Assembly: GCA_934047225.1 (NCBI GenBank)
Contig: OW203988.1
Location: 6,172,229 to 6,236,228, forward strand
From: Ypsolopha sequella
Lineage: Eukaryota > Arthropoda > Insecta > Lepidoptera > Ypsolophidae
Reading direction: 5' to 3'
DNA length: 64,000 nucleotides
Below, piece by piece: positions 33,351 to 44,520 of the stretch. The notes beneath the pieces are model-generated. The model searched no databases, was not told the DNA's origin, and worked only from the letters and a program-made list of their open reading frames with translations. Position numbers and translations under genes: made by a program. The number at the start of each line of letters is the position of its first letter. Position 1 is the first letter of the stretch.

Positions 33351-33532
33351 CCTAATAAAACGATCTCAGCTCTGAGAGCGATCTCGATCACGCTTTTGAA
33401 ATGCGGTTCTAATTAATAAACCGAACCTGAGTTCACATTGTGAGATCCCATAATCACTTGAGTGACGCCGTAAACTCGGCACTTAAGAGAGCTCTTGAGA
33501 TCGCGCTTAGGTGCGTGTTTGCTGTGTGCAGT
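33345..33532. repeat. Dispersed repeat rich in GAGATC / CTTGAG motifs
   Basis: It shares AAAACGATCTCA and ACTTGAGTG phrases with 35620-35850; both adjoin GCCAAGTGCGAGT repeats. Nature unknown. Confidence 0.5.
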
Positions 33533-33540
33533 CTGATGGT

Positions 33541-34439
33541 TAGGGAATGCAATCTCGATCACGCGAGATCTCGATGTCGCGAGATCTCGAGCTATTTTTC
33601 GAGATTTATTCTCGTGAACAGGCACTCTCGTTTTTGAAATCTCGTTCGTAATCTCGACCAAACAGGTAGAGACCTCGAACGAGATTTTAAGACAGAGTGT
33701 GTGCGAATCATTCGTGTTGATCGGTGCGCGGCAGTGCGCCGAGCCGCCGACTGCCGTGCCGGCCGGCCAGCCGTGAGCCGCCGGTCATCGATACGACTTG
33801 CTTGACTCGAGGCGAGAATACGGGGATGGCCTGGAAGAGCGGGGTGCGGCACAGAATATTGCCACTTTTGCCAATTTTTAGCTAGATCTAGCTAGACACA
33901 TTTACGAAATTTTTAGCTACAAAAAAAATATTTTGTAGCTAAATATTTTAGCTACTTTTATGTACTTAATAAAAGATACTTTTCCATTCAATTTCTAATA
34001 CAAAGAAGTTAGTACCCATTTAAAATGTAACAAATATTGTAAATTTCACCGAAAAATATCGAAAATGAAGGATGTGCATCACAAGATGCATAATTAAATT
34101 TCATTGAAAGGAAAAAATATACCTATATCTATATGTGTGTATTTAAAACTCAATCTCATATATTTTTATTATTTTTTATAAACAAAATATTATTCTATTA
34201 AAGTTGAGATGTATTTGCAAAATATAACAGCAATAGCATAAGTAGGTAATATTCATTGAGTATTACAATTTTTGATTACATACCGTATTATTAAAAAAAA
34301 AATGGGAAATCTAGATATTTTCGAGATTAATCGAGATCTCGCCAGTTTGTTTGACGAGATCTCGAATGGCCAATATCGACCCCAGGGTTATCACGCGAGA
34401 TCTCGAATTGCTGATCTCGACTCGAGATTGCATTCCCTA
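33541..34439. mobile_element. hAT-type non-autonomous element, 899 bp
   Basis: Perfect 18-bp terminal inverted repeats TAGGGAATGCAATCTCGA and the 8-bp duplication CTGATGGT (33533-33540 and 34440-34447). Both subterminal regions carry clusters of GAGATCTCGA palindromes, likely transposase-binding sites. The interior has a GC-rich island (33710-33850) and then AT-rich DNA; no transposase. Confidence 0.93.
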
Positions 34440-34564
34440 CTGATGGTGACTTGAGTGCGTGCGTTGACAAGGTTCTTGTTCAGTTTGTGTTAATGGATAT
34501 GGAAAATATTATAAACGAAATGAATTATTACGAAGTTATCGATCAGATAATTTTGACTTTTTTT

Positions 34565-35311
34565 TTCGTGAATTTCTCGACCGCTTTATTTTTCCTGTAA
34601 TCTTTACATAAACACAATATTACCATGATTTTTTTCATATTTTATATCCACCAGTTTTGGAGATAAGGGTACATATTTTTGTGGTTTTTTAAAGATTTCT
34701 CGTAACCAGTGCCAGCAAGTATAGTAAAAGTATATATTTTTACAATCAGCTTTTTAATACCTACAATTTGATACCCATATTGTATTTTTCGAAAATTAAT
34801 TTTATTTATTTTACTTCTTTTTTTGTATTTCTCATGAGTGCTGATTTTTTTTTATCGCTATAGTTTTCCTGTAATTGGCCAGTTTTGATCTACAATTGAC
34901 TTTTTTTTCATATTTTTCGGTTTACCAGTTTCGGGGATAAGGGGGGGCCCATACATATTTTTGGGGTTTTTAAAGATTTCTCGAAACCAGTGTCGGTAAA
35001 TATATTAAAAGTATATATTTTTACAATCAGCTTTTTAATACCTACAATTTGATACCCATATTTATAGGCTAATATTTTTTATTTTTCTCACTTTTGTTTT
35101 GGAAATATTTTGAACAATTTCAAATTTTTCAAATTTTTTTTACACCCTAATATGTGAGCAAATTAATGCTATTTTTGTGCCAAATTTCATGTATTTATCT
35201 TTAACGGTGCTAAAGTTATGAGGCTGTTACTTACGGATGGACGGACGTGCGGACAACGGAGTCTCACCATAAGGTTCCTTTTGTACCTTTTAGGTACTAT
35301 GGAACCCTAAA
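34565..35311 (+). mobile_element. Variant-body lepidopteran repeat with internal duplication
   Basis: A roughly 200-bp segment (AGATTTCTCGTAACCAGTGC to CAATTTGATACCCATATT) occurs twice, at 34600-34790 and 34870-35065. The end TTTTAGGTACTATGGAACCC is the family terminus. Confidence 0.82.
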
Positions 35312-35440
35312 AAAAAATATAATACACTGATACACCTTTTCTCCCTGAGAGGGTAGACCGAGGCACTAATCAAAGAATTGGATCATAGCCCAAGTTCGGC
35401 CCAGTGTTGTAAGAAGAGTTTAAATAAATTAAAAAAACTG

Positions 35441-36087
35441 ACCAAGTGCGAATCGGACTCGCGCACGATGGGTTCCGTACCATTATCTATAAAAACGGCA
35501 AAAAAAACATGTCTGTTGTATGGGAGCCCCCTTAAATATTTATTTTATTCTATTTTTTAGTATTTCTTGTTATAGCGGCAACAGAAATACATCATCTGTA
35601 AAAATTTGAACCGTCTAACTATCAGCCATTCATTCAAAAAATTGCGCTTACTTGAGTGCAGGATCTCAACATCCCTGGATTTTGAACTTGAAACCAACTT
35701 GAAACCGATCTTAGGTGATACGCGCTCAAAATCCGTCTATTAATTAGCCACGAACTTGAGATGCTGTCCGCATCTTGAGAGTTACTCAGGTGAGATCGAT
35801 CTTGAGAGCGGTATTGAGATTGTTTTATTAATACGGGCCAAGACTCCGCTGTCCGTCTGTCTGTTCGTCTGTCACCAGGCTGTATCTCATGAACCGTGAT
35901 AGTTAGACAGTTAAATTTTCACAGATGATGTATTTCTGTTGCCACTATAACAACAAATACTAAAAAACAGAATAAAATAAATATTTAAGGGGGCTCCCAT
36001 ACAACAGACATGTTTTTTTTCCGTTTTTATAGATAATGGTACGGAACTCTTCGTGTGCGAGTCCGACTCGCACTTGGCCGGTTTTTT
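35441..36087. mobile_element. Two GCCAAGTGCGAGT repeats in inverted orientation
   Basis: A plus copy (35441-35625) and a minus copy (35846-36087) form inverted arms of about 185 bp around a spacer (35626-35845) related to 33345-33532. Confidence 0.85.
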
Positions 36088-36388
36088 CCTTTCGAAAAGC
36101 AGTCGTTTTGCTATTTTTATTCAAGATTTGGGTCGAATTAGGGCATCAGGTAAAAATAAATGCTTGTGAAACACAGACGGGCGAGTGGAAACACGATATC
36201 AGCACCAGAGCTACTCCTAGATAGGACAGAAAAAGTTAAGACTTTATTGAAAACTTACGACAAGAATACTGTTGACAAATCTAAATTTTTATTGACTCAA
36301 CTTAAGGCTAGACGGTAAATTTTTACCGCGAATTCGTATCCTAGCTCTTAACGTTTTATTGCTATCCTATTTAGCTAGATACTAGATA

Positions 36389-36654
36389 TACAAGGTGACT
36401 TTTTGATCATCGTCCAAATTCATACTGGACGCTTGATAAGTGATCAGTATCTTGGATCAGGAACAATTTTTGTGAAATTCGTAAAATGAAATTTCGGCTT
36501 CCCATAGAAATTCAGTTCCAGTCCCGAGTGAATCACTATGGGGAGTCGAAATTACATTTTACGAATTTCACTAAACTTGTTATTGATCCATGATACTGAT
36601 CACTTACCAAGCGACCAGTATGAATTTGGACGATGATCAAAAAGTCACCTTGTA
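36389..36654. mobile_element. TA-type foldback MITE, ACAAGGTGAC family, full-length
   Basis: TACAAGGTGACTTTTTGATC and GATCAAAAAGTCACCTTGTA are perfect inverses at the ends; the arms pair to the CACTATGGGGAGTCG centre. Confidence 0.93.
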
Positions 36655-36812
36655 TATAAAGAGCGACTACCGTTAATATTTTATGTTTAATAAATAGGGG
36701 TTTGCAGGGTTTCACGATACTTAGAACCATCAATGAGTCTCACTGCTTCAAAACCATAGCCAAACCAAACACTATATTGTCTGTCCAGACGGACTTGGTG
36801 AGATAGAATATC

Positions 36813-37237
36813 TTAAGGCGCTATGGAAAAAAAAATCGACACTTTCAGAACTTGCATATCTACTTCAGTAAATAATGTATTATTTTGATAAAATAGTATA
36901 TTATTTTTGGATTGTTTTTCTAGGGATATGATAAACAGAAACGCGATTAGAGAAATTCGGCTCGATAAAAATATTTATTAAAATGAGGTCTTTTTCGACA
37001 CCAATTTTCCTGGTTTGACCATTTAGAATGACATATGGACTGCAATTATATTTTATTAGATGGGTTTTAACAGTATCTAGGACCTGGTTGAACAAAATTT
37101 TGATAGCATCTTTAGTTTATTTTATATTAATAAAAAACTGACTTTTTGCTACTTTTCCACGACCCGTCCTTCTCGCACTGAGGGTTTTTTCGCATATAGA
37201 GTAACAGGGACGCTAAAACTTTTACATATCGCCTTAA
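36813..37237 (+). mobile_element. TTAA MITE family 1, reference copy
   Basis: TTAAGGCG and CGCCTTAA ends. It contains the uninterrupted sequence into which a CTG/CAG MITE jumped at 23.7 kb. Confidence 0.9.
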
Positions 37238-37439
37238 CTAGGCTACAAAAAGATACGACAGTTGTTGAGAAATAGTGTTGTCTTCTCTAACAAATAACAA
37301 TATATGTATAGAGAAGTCGGAATTCTATACCATAAATCAGCTCGACAATATCGATCCTGGTGGCTATTCTGTATTTTTCACTGCAAGTCTTGCGACTTTG
37401 TATCATGTAGAACGAGTGACTTAAGCCCGAATTCATTAC

Positions 37440-37770
37440 GGATATAAAATGAAATGAAATATATTTATTTATGTAATGTAGGTATATCATCCATCCATCC
37501 ATGCATCCATCTGCCCGTATTCGTCCACTGCTGGATATAGGCCTCCCCAATAGGTATATCAGACACACTTATTACAGGTCTGTTTTAATGTAATATATAT
37601 AAATAATGTATGTCTAATAGTTTTATATAATACATAACAATAATGGGGAAATACACGAAAAAAAATGTTAGGTTTACTTAAATTTAATAAAATAATATGA
37701 AATGTAAGGTATACAACATATTTTTTAATTAACTTTTCCACGTTTAAGAAATCACACGACATATCCCTTA
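37440..37770 (-). mobile_element. LINE 3'-end-like repeat hosting a 61-bp RTE insertion
   Basis: Homologous to 30690-30960 (GGGGAAATACACGAAAAAAA, GGTTTACTTAAATTTAATAA). It is interrupted at 37490-37550. Confidence 0.6.
37490..37550 (-). mobile_element. Extremely 5'-truncated RTE insertion
   Basis: 61 bp: (ATCC)n tail plus CGTCCACTGCTGGATATAGG, flanked by the 11-bp duplication TAGGTATATCA (37479-37489 and 37551-37561). Confidence 0.88.
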
Positions 37771-38227
37771 GAAATTTTTTCGTATGCCAGAATCACCGTC
37801 CTAGTTTTAATCTTTTCAGGAGTGTGTCAGACAACCAATTAAGCGACATTCTACAATTAGAGCAATATGTTTCAAGTTAACAAACCAACGATCCAATTCC
37901 CACACATAATAAATAAAAACAAAAAACCAGATAAAATGCATTTCGCAGTAAATACAACAAAAATCCATTGCTAATTTGTTACAAAATGAAAGTATGGTGA
38001 CAATTCCCAGGAAGAATTTTCTTCAACATGCATTGTAGGTGACGCAATTTAGAGTGCGCGGGAGTCATGAGCACGTGTTTAAATAGATTATGAAATTTTT
38101 CTTTTTGTAACTCTATGACGCTATCGTCGTCTATGATAGGTCAGGAATTATTTTTAGTTCAGCGGATTACGGGAAGTTGTTGTGTAATTATTTATTTCAT
38201 AGTAACTTTCTCCGTTTATTCCTGTTA
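37771..38227. other. Unassigned interval
   Basis: No recognised feature. Confidence 0.35.
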
Positions 38228-38508
38228 TACAGGGTGTAACAGAAAGGTGTAACCATATTTGAAGAGCTTATTCAGTCAATGGTATAGAACAACTTTTACT
38301 ATGGAGAGAACCCTGAAATCTCGAAAAAAAAATCTGCCCTTCCATAATTCCAGCTGAGCGGCATTGCATTTTTCTATGAAACAGTTAATTATTTTTTTTT
38401 CGTGATACAGTGTTTGTTCCATAGTAAAAGTTGTTCATTGTACCATTGTTGTACCATTGACTGAATAAGCTCTTCCAATATGGTTACACGTTTCTGTTAC
38501 ACGTTGTA
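38228..38508. mobile_element. mariner-like foldback MITE, TACAGGGTGTAACAG termini
   Basis: Inverted arms include GAAGAGCTTATTCAGTCAAT and ACTTTTACTATGGA with inverses at the right; TA flanks. Confidence 0.88.
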
Positions 38509-38740
38509 GGTATAAGCAAATTAAGTGTTAATACTTTTCAATATATTTGCTCGAAAATTATAATTTCATGGTTAAAAAGTTGATTTTTCCGCACTAGTTC
38601 GATTTTGTTACAGTTATTTCACTACAAATCCAATTTAAAACTTTACTAGCAAGGAGTTTTATATAATGTTGTCAACTTTGTACGTAGAAGAATAAATTAA
38701 TCTAAAGTAGTAAAAATAGATATTTTTGCGAATAATTGAT

Positions 38741-38832
38741 AAGTGATAGAGCATCATGAACAAATAACGATTTTTGTAAAATCCATAAAATTAAATTTCG
38801 ACTCCCCATAGTGATTCACTCAGGATATATAT
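38741..38832 (+). mobile_element. Half of an ACAAGGTGAC-family foldback
   Basis: TAACGATTTTTGTAAAATCC and CTCCCCATAGTGATTCACTC match the left half of that family. Confidence 0.72.
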
Positions 38833-38978
38833 ATTATATATAGATATCGAATATCAATATCGCCGCAAGCATATTGATTACATTTGAATGTGTAACTCTA
38901 GTCCATAGAAAGGCGCTAAAATACCACAATATGACCCCGATTGGTTAACCATAACCACGTCTATTTTATTATAATATA

Positions 38979-39833
38979 CATTGTGTCCCTCGTACAAGTG
39001 CACATCCGAAAAGGGGGTGAAACTAGACCTTATTTTATCAAGAAAAAAATGGTTTTTTTTTTAGAAAATCTTTGTTTTATAAATATACGATTAAAATTTG
39101 CGTAAAGTCGGCATTTTCCGCACTTGTACTATAAAAAATTATACGAAACTCGTGCGAGAAACTTTTTCTCGACGCGTGTGATTGCAGCAGTTTTTATTAT
39201 GTAATTGTATTGTGGCAGATAAATAAACAGATATTCTATTCTATTCTATTCTATTCAGCACTCGCCTTCGGCTCGTGCCGCAAACTCAGACTCGTCAGAA
39301 AACGTTTCATCGCTCTCGTATCGTAATGTACTATTTTTGCCTACCATGGAGACTATGCATAAAATATGTCATAACTTTTGATCTATCGCGAGTAATGCAA
39401 TGAAATAAAACTGTTATAATCCTTAAGAATAGACTTTGCATACCTAATCAAAAACAAAACATAATCAACTACCATTACCATAAAAATAATATCCTAAAAG
39501 ATTATTTCTTTAATTTTTCCGTCTTTTTTTTTTCAGTAATAGTAAATTTTTTCAAAATTATGTCCCCGTTTTACTATACTTTTATTTCTATTTATCATTG
39601 CCTATTCCATTGTCTTTCTAAAAAAAAAATAACGTTATATCATAAATACAATATTTTCTACGAGCGGTTAACCAAAGGCACTGCGCTCGCGTCCCATACA
39701 AAGATACCCAGGCGGAGTATTTTTTCAAGATTAAAAAAAAAAATCCAAAAAAAAGTTTTTCTTTGTTTTTGTCGATATATTTAGATCCAGTTTCACTCAC
39801 TTTCGGGTGTGCACTTGTACAAGGGACACACTG
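38979..39833. mobile_element. TA-flanked CAGTGTGTCCC-family element with nested insertion
   Basis: Same ends and interior as 8531-9143, plus about 240 extra bases at 39100-39336. Confidence 0.87.
39100..39336. mobile_element. Insertion containing a (TATTC)n LINE tail
   Basis: It has CGTGCGAGAAACTTTTTCTC and CACTCGCCTTCGGCTCGTGC phrases flanking AATAAACAGATATTC followed by four ATTCT units (39234-39256). The same tail type ends the LINE at 51739. It is absent from the 8.5-kb copy. Confidence 0.7.
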
Positions 39834-40010
39834 TATATAATCGATCTACCGCAATCAAATTTTTTATCTTTTTACGAAAAGGAGACCCAACGTTTCGAGG
39901 CAGTTGCATGTCTTGTGGCCTACGGGAAACTGGCAAGTATGGTGAGGCGCAGTGATGAGATGCAGGTGACGACACAAGTATTTTCCTTCTACCCGCAAAA
40001 ACATTTTAGT

Positions 40011-40250
40011 TTTTAGGGTTCCGTACCCAAAGGGTAACCAACGGGACGTCTGTCCGTCTGTCACCAGGCTGTATCCCATGAACCGTGATAGTTAGACAGT
40101 TGAAGTTTTTACAGATGATGTTTTTCTGTTGCCGCTATAACAACAAATACTAAAAAACAGAATAAAATAAATATTTGAGGAGGCTCCCATACAATAGACA
40201 GGTTTTTTTGCCGTTTTATAGATAATGGTACGGAACCCTTCGTGCGCGGT
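40011..40250 (-). mobile_element. GCCAAGTGCGAGT repeat
   Basis: AGGGTTCCGTACCCAAAGGG through GTCACCAGGCTGTATCCCAT to GAACCCTTCGTGCGCGG, inverse of 57812-58100; internal deletion near 40048. Confidence 0.88.
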
Positions 40251-40964
40251 TTTTTCTGTGTTTATGAAATACACAGGAAATAGAAGCCTCATCGCCTCTT
40301 CCCAGTGTCATCCGAAAATGGCTCTATTGATAAGGTTATTTCTCTTAAACGGTATGTTTAAAAATTATGAAAAATATACATATTTCTAGTTGAACCATAA
40401 AGAACAACTTCATTTTAGGAAATTATTTTCGCGTATAAGAAACACCATGAAAATAATAATGTTCAAAGTCAAACTGTTTTTAGACAAAAATAGGTAAAAT
40501 TAGTTATTTCTTTGAAACCACTAATGATGGTAATTTCAGTATTAGTTTCTGTCGATATCTGTAGCGACACTGTAGGCACAAAATATATACTACCAGAAGG
40601 CCGACTCGACGACGGAGCGAAAAAAGACACACACATGCATAGACGCGTACGTATGATGGCTTCTGGCTCCTGAATTTCAGTTTTAACTTTTTGGGAGCCA
40701 GTTGCTTTAAACCAATTGTTTCTTTGTGTTGGAAAATAAATACTTTTTATGTTATGTTATGTTTATGATTTTGGCAGAATTTCGTATTGGCATTCGACCG
40801 ACTTCATCCGAGATAGTCGTACGTACGCGTCTATGTGTGCGTGCGCCTGTTTTCGCTAGCTATGCGGAGTAAACCTTCTGTAAGGTGGTTATTTTGTGCT
40901 GTAGGTTTAAATAAACTATTTTTATTGCCTTGTGTATGTGCATTGGAAATATTATTTTTATAGC
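40251..40964. other. Unassigned interval with MITE-2-like scraps
   Basis: TTAGTTTCTGTCGATATCTG near 40545 echoes TTAA MITE family 2. No coding region seen. Confidence 0.4.
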
Positions 40965-41734
40965 TATATGAATTATCAACTCCAAGACAACATATGCAAA
41001 ATTTATTTTTCATACCACAATACTTCTATATGAAAAAATATTTCAACCGAATGGTTTTTTTGGCTTGAATTCCCTACTGCTCCTAAGCGGCTTGGTGGAT
41101 TAAATTCATTTATGCGTTGAGTAGTAGGTGGTAGAGCTGATGCCGGGCTCGACTGTGGTGGTACCACCATCTTACTTGGAGACCCCCTCGAAGTAATTCG
41201 GGGGAGAGTAAGAGGACAGCTCACAGGCAAAAAACCAGGAGGCCCACCATGCCTGGGACCGATGGATGGCGGTATATCCATCCCTAATAACCGGGCCTTA
41301 TATGGAACAGACTGCTGACGGGCAGCGGCGTCACTGTTGCCAGGGTTCCGGCACCGCGCTCACCAACCCGCCTGCCCAGCGTGTGTGAGTATGGGCAATT
41401 CTTCCAGGATGTCCGCCGGGAGTGGCAAAGTCCTGGAAAGGCTTATGTCCAGCAGTGGACGAACTAGGCTGATGGATGGATGATGCGTTGAGTAATAGAT
41501 AAACTTGATAGCTATAAACATAACATAGGATTATTCAATCGAACAATCACGTCCATGTGAAAAGTATTATTTTCTCCTACTTCGCCCTATCAAGGACGCA
41601 GCGAGCGTCGTAACAGCAACTAGGCACTACGCGCTTATTTAAACGTTATTTCAATGTCATTTCCGTTGATATTCGTACCGACAAACATGTTGCTACTAAT
41701 TTGGCGACACTAATCGCCTTAAGTAGACAGAGCC
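40965..41734 (+). mobile_element. TTAA MITE family 2, left-truncated, hosting an RTE-tailed element
   Basis: Sequence matches 21557-22029 on both sides of 41127-41483 and ends GCGACACTAATCGCCTTAA. Confidence 0.9.
41127..41483 (+). mobile_element. 357-bp RTE-tailed element, copy 3
   Basis: Exactly 357 bp. The 14-bp duplication TGCGTTGAGTARTA lies at 41113-41126 and 41484-41497, with the unduplicated site inferable from other MITE-2 copies. Same start GGTGGTAGAGCTGATGCC. Confidence 0.94.
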
Positions 41735-41744
41735 CGCTGTTATA

Positions 41745-42052
41745 TTAGGTATTTACATATGAAATTGCCGTTTTCTATAGATAATTTGAAGGAAACTCAA
41801 TTTTCAGTAACAACAGTTTTGCACTTTTTTTTAGAATGATAAATCCAAAGGATGTTATTTTTTGTGCATGAATGAGACAATATAAAGTTAACAGCAACAT
41901 TAATTTAATTTGTGAAAAGTGTCAGCTGCAAAAAATTATTACGAATCTTATCATAGAAATGGATAGCATTTAGGACAAACTGCTTTGGAAATTTTAATGT
42001 TGGTTATCAAACTGATAATAAAAACAAAATTTAATACGTAGATGTAAAACCA
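41745..42052 (+). repeat. Unclassified dispersed repeat, second copy at 59440-59750
   Basis: About 310 bp shared at moderate identity (AACTCAATTTTCAGTA, ATGAATGAGACA, AATAAAAACAAAATTTAATA). No inverted ends, tail or coding signal seen. Confidence 0.8.
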
Positions 42053-42315
42053 TGAAATCAACTTTCAAACAAAAACAAATAATTGAAATAGCTATTGAAT
42101 TACAGGAACTATGAACTCATGAATCTGTAGAAAAATTTCGGCAATTTCATAGGTAAAGACCTATTATTTATTTAGATTTACAATACGCCTCACTTATCAC
42201 AGTTCACATTGATACAATCACACTTGCAAAATTTTTTACAGTTGGCTGTGGTGCCATTCCCAATTCTGAATTCAAATGAGTTTATTTTTTTATATTTTTT
42301 CATTTCATCGTTCGG

Positions 42316-42455
42316 TTGTTAAGGCCCAGTACCAAGCTAAACTTCCGTCCTGCACCAACGCTTTTGTTTTTAATTTGCTCTAATAAACTGCTGCGCACGC
42401 AAAACTGCAGTTATTTTCAATTTGCGGCTACATTAGGACTTGCAATTAAAAATAT
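42316..42455 (+). mobile_element. TTAA MITE family 3, left-end fragment
   Basis: TTAAGGCCCAGTACCAAGCT and the GCGCACGCAAAAC segment match 28872-29010. Confidence 0.7.
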
Positions 42456-42532
42456 TTCCTATCACAACATTAAAGGTTTGTATTTTATATATATTTATAC
42501 ACTTAATAAAATAAAATGCAAGTTAATGTGAG

Positions 42533-42613
42533 ACATATTTCGGGCCCTATCCTGGGTCCGGCATCAGTCATCTGGTGTGACTGATGCCGGACCCAGGATA
42601 GGGCCCGAAATAT
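42533..42613. repeat. Near-perfect 36-bp-arm hairpin
   Basis: ATATTTCGGGCCCTATCCTG with following GGTCCGGCATCAGTCA is inverted exactly after a 7-base loop TCTGGTG. Confidence 0.93.
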
Positions 42614-43099
42614 ATAAAAAATAGGGCTAAAGGCTGGCCATCGTTTTAGCGAACGTATCATTTCGACATTTTGGCTGAACGTCATCAGCCGCATTACAAT
42701 ACAGCGACGTTTTTCAATCAAGCGCTTGTAATACGGCGTATTATACGATATGACTGCGACAGATATAAGGAGGCGTCGGCGTCGACACCGCGTTGTAGTG
42801 ACACCAAAAATTAAAACGATAGATATATCGATAAATCGATCTATATTGTACATTATGAGGACCTATGAGGTCCTCTATGAAGGAGATAATACCTACATTA
42901 TAACGGGTATTATTGTATGACAGTTTGATTCATCAGTTCTTTTTTACGGTTGTAGTACACACCGGCGTCTTAAATGACGAGCTCAGAAAATTAAACCACA
43001 CGCTGTAGTGATTATACTGAACATCTTTTCTACGGGACAGTGATTTTTTATTTCGCGTTGTTTTAAAACTTGTTCTATGGAATATAAATATAAAATAAA
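42614..43099. other. Unassigned interval
   Basis: A GC-richer stretch (42640-42850) with a 116-codon minus frame lacking recognisable motifs; a TE origin is likely but unproven. Confidence 0.35.
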
Positions 43100-43398
43100 T
43101 ACATGGTCACGACATGAATCCCCGAGCGGGTGTCAGAGGTGTTCCGAGTGTGAACTGTGAAATGCAAGTTTCACCGACGATTATTACGTCCCAACGTGAT
43201 GGGTGGTGAGACCCATCGATGTACTTCGGGCACAAATACACGCTTTTTGGGGCATGCAGGTTTCCTTACGATATTTTCCTTCAACAAAAACTGTGCACAT
43301 AAATTCCGAAAAACTCATCGGTGCATGCCCGACCGGGGATCGAACCTGGATCTCAAGATTGAAAGGTCAGCGTTCTACCCCTGAGCTACCGCTGCTGT
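43100..43398 (-). mobile_element. tRNA-derived SINE
   Basis: Inverse of 3429-3775: on minus, box A TAGCTCAGGGGTAGAACGC and box B GGTTCGATCCC, then the shared body ending near ATTCATGTCGTGACC. Confidence 0.88.
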
Positions 43399-43486
43399 TC
43401 TATGCAGGTGGTTCATTAGAATCAGTAGAGCATGTGGTTTGACTTTCTGAGCACGTCGTTAACACACCGGTACATGTATGCAGACA

Positions 43487-43984
43487 TAGGGTTGCCATAA
43501 AATCTATAAACAAGGACAGAGAGCTCAAAAACCCCGGACTTTTGAGCATAAAACTCGGACAGCCGTCTTTTCTTTTTTTTTTCACAAATAAAATGAAATA
43601 AGTATAAAGTAATTTAAATAATAAACAGTCTATTTCTAATTATTATTAAAGTGCATTACAAACTAGAAATCAATCAGAAACAAATTTCATCAGTCTATTT
43701 CTCTCATCATGAAATAAAAACAAATCTAACTAAGAAGTGAACTAAACATGCTTTCTCTACCTTTTTTTTACAAAATAACTCTAAATAACTAAACATAAAA
43801 TTCTAAGGTTTTCTCGCTTCTAAAGAAATTTAGGAACAATACATTTATAAATTTTGTATCAAAGAAGCGAACATCTGCTTTTCTGCGAAACTTTAATCCC
43901 GGACACTGAAAAATCCCGTCCGGACGCTCCCCGGACGCCCTCCAAACTAGGACAAATCCGGGGAAACCCAGAATGGCAACCCTA
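43487..43984. mobile_element. hAT-type non-autonomous element, 498 bp
   Basis: TAGGGTTGCCAT and ATGGCAACCCTA ends; 8-bp duplication TGCAGACA (43479-43486 and 43985-43992). It contains a body fragment of the second SINE family (43625-43690, minus). Confidence 0.92.
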
Positions 43985-44039
43985 TGCAGACAGGATCATA
44001 GTACGGTGACAAACTAATGTTACTAGTTGAACCAGTTTA

Positions 44040-44520
44040 TTACCTATTTAATTATTATTAGAGTGCATTAGAAACTAAAAATATCAGAAACAAATTTAAA
44101 AGGACAAATGTTATGAACAAAATTCCTCGGGCCAGGATTTGTACCCGCGACCTGTTTCAAAATGTGAGTGGTCACGCGAAAAGGGACCTGAAGGACCTGA
44201 AAGGTTTAGGCAAATTAGAGCTTTCAGGAGTAAGTTTTAAAATTCTTTTTCCTCTGGATAATTGTATCCCATCAGGGGATCTAAAAAGGCCGACTTGGGT
44301 GAATCATAAAATGATTTGAAAGTAGGATGGAGTCAGAGTTTTTTCACACGTGCAAAAGAGACGGCATTACAACAGAATCATAATATGATTCATCCAAAGC
44401 GGCCTTTTTAGAGGACCTGGTCCTTTTTCGCGTGATCACTTACAAAAATTTTGCTTTTAAATTTGTTTCAAATTGATTTCTAGTTTGTAATGCACTTTAA
44501 TAATAATTAGAGTACCTATT
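44040..44520. repeat. 480-bp imperfect palindrome built from SINE bodies and a TIR core
   Basis: Outer arms are SINE-2 bodies (AAACAAATTTAAAAG at left, TTTTAAATTTGTTTC at right). Inner arms are GTGAGTGGTCACGCGAAAAG (44164) and CTTTTTCGCGTGATCACTTA (44430). The left arm also keeps a tRNA-like box B (minus, near 44140). The core resembles a MITE. Confidence 0.82.

Noticed and set aside
33592..33852. GC-rich island with frames on minus
   Set aside because: It lies wholly inside a non-autonomous hAT element and shows no conserved domain; it may be captured sequence but cannot be supported as a gene.
42503..42853. 116-codon minus frame
   Set aside because: It runs through the 36-bp hairpin, so part of the peptide is a mirror of itself at DNA level; no motif was recognised.
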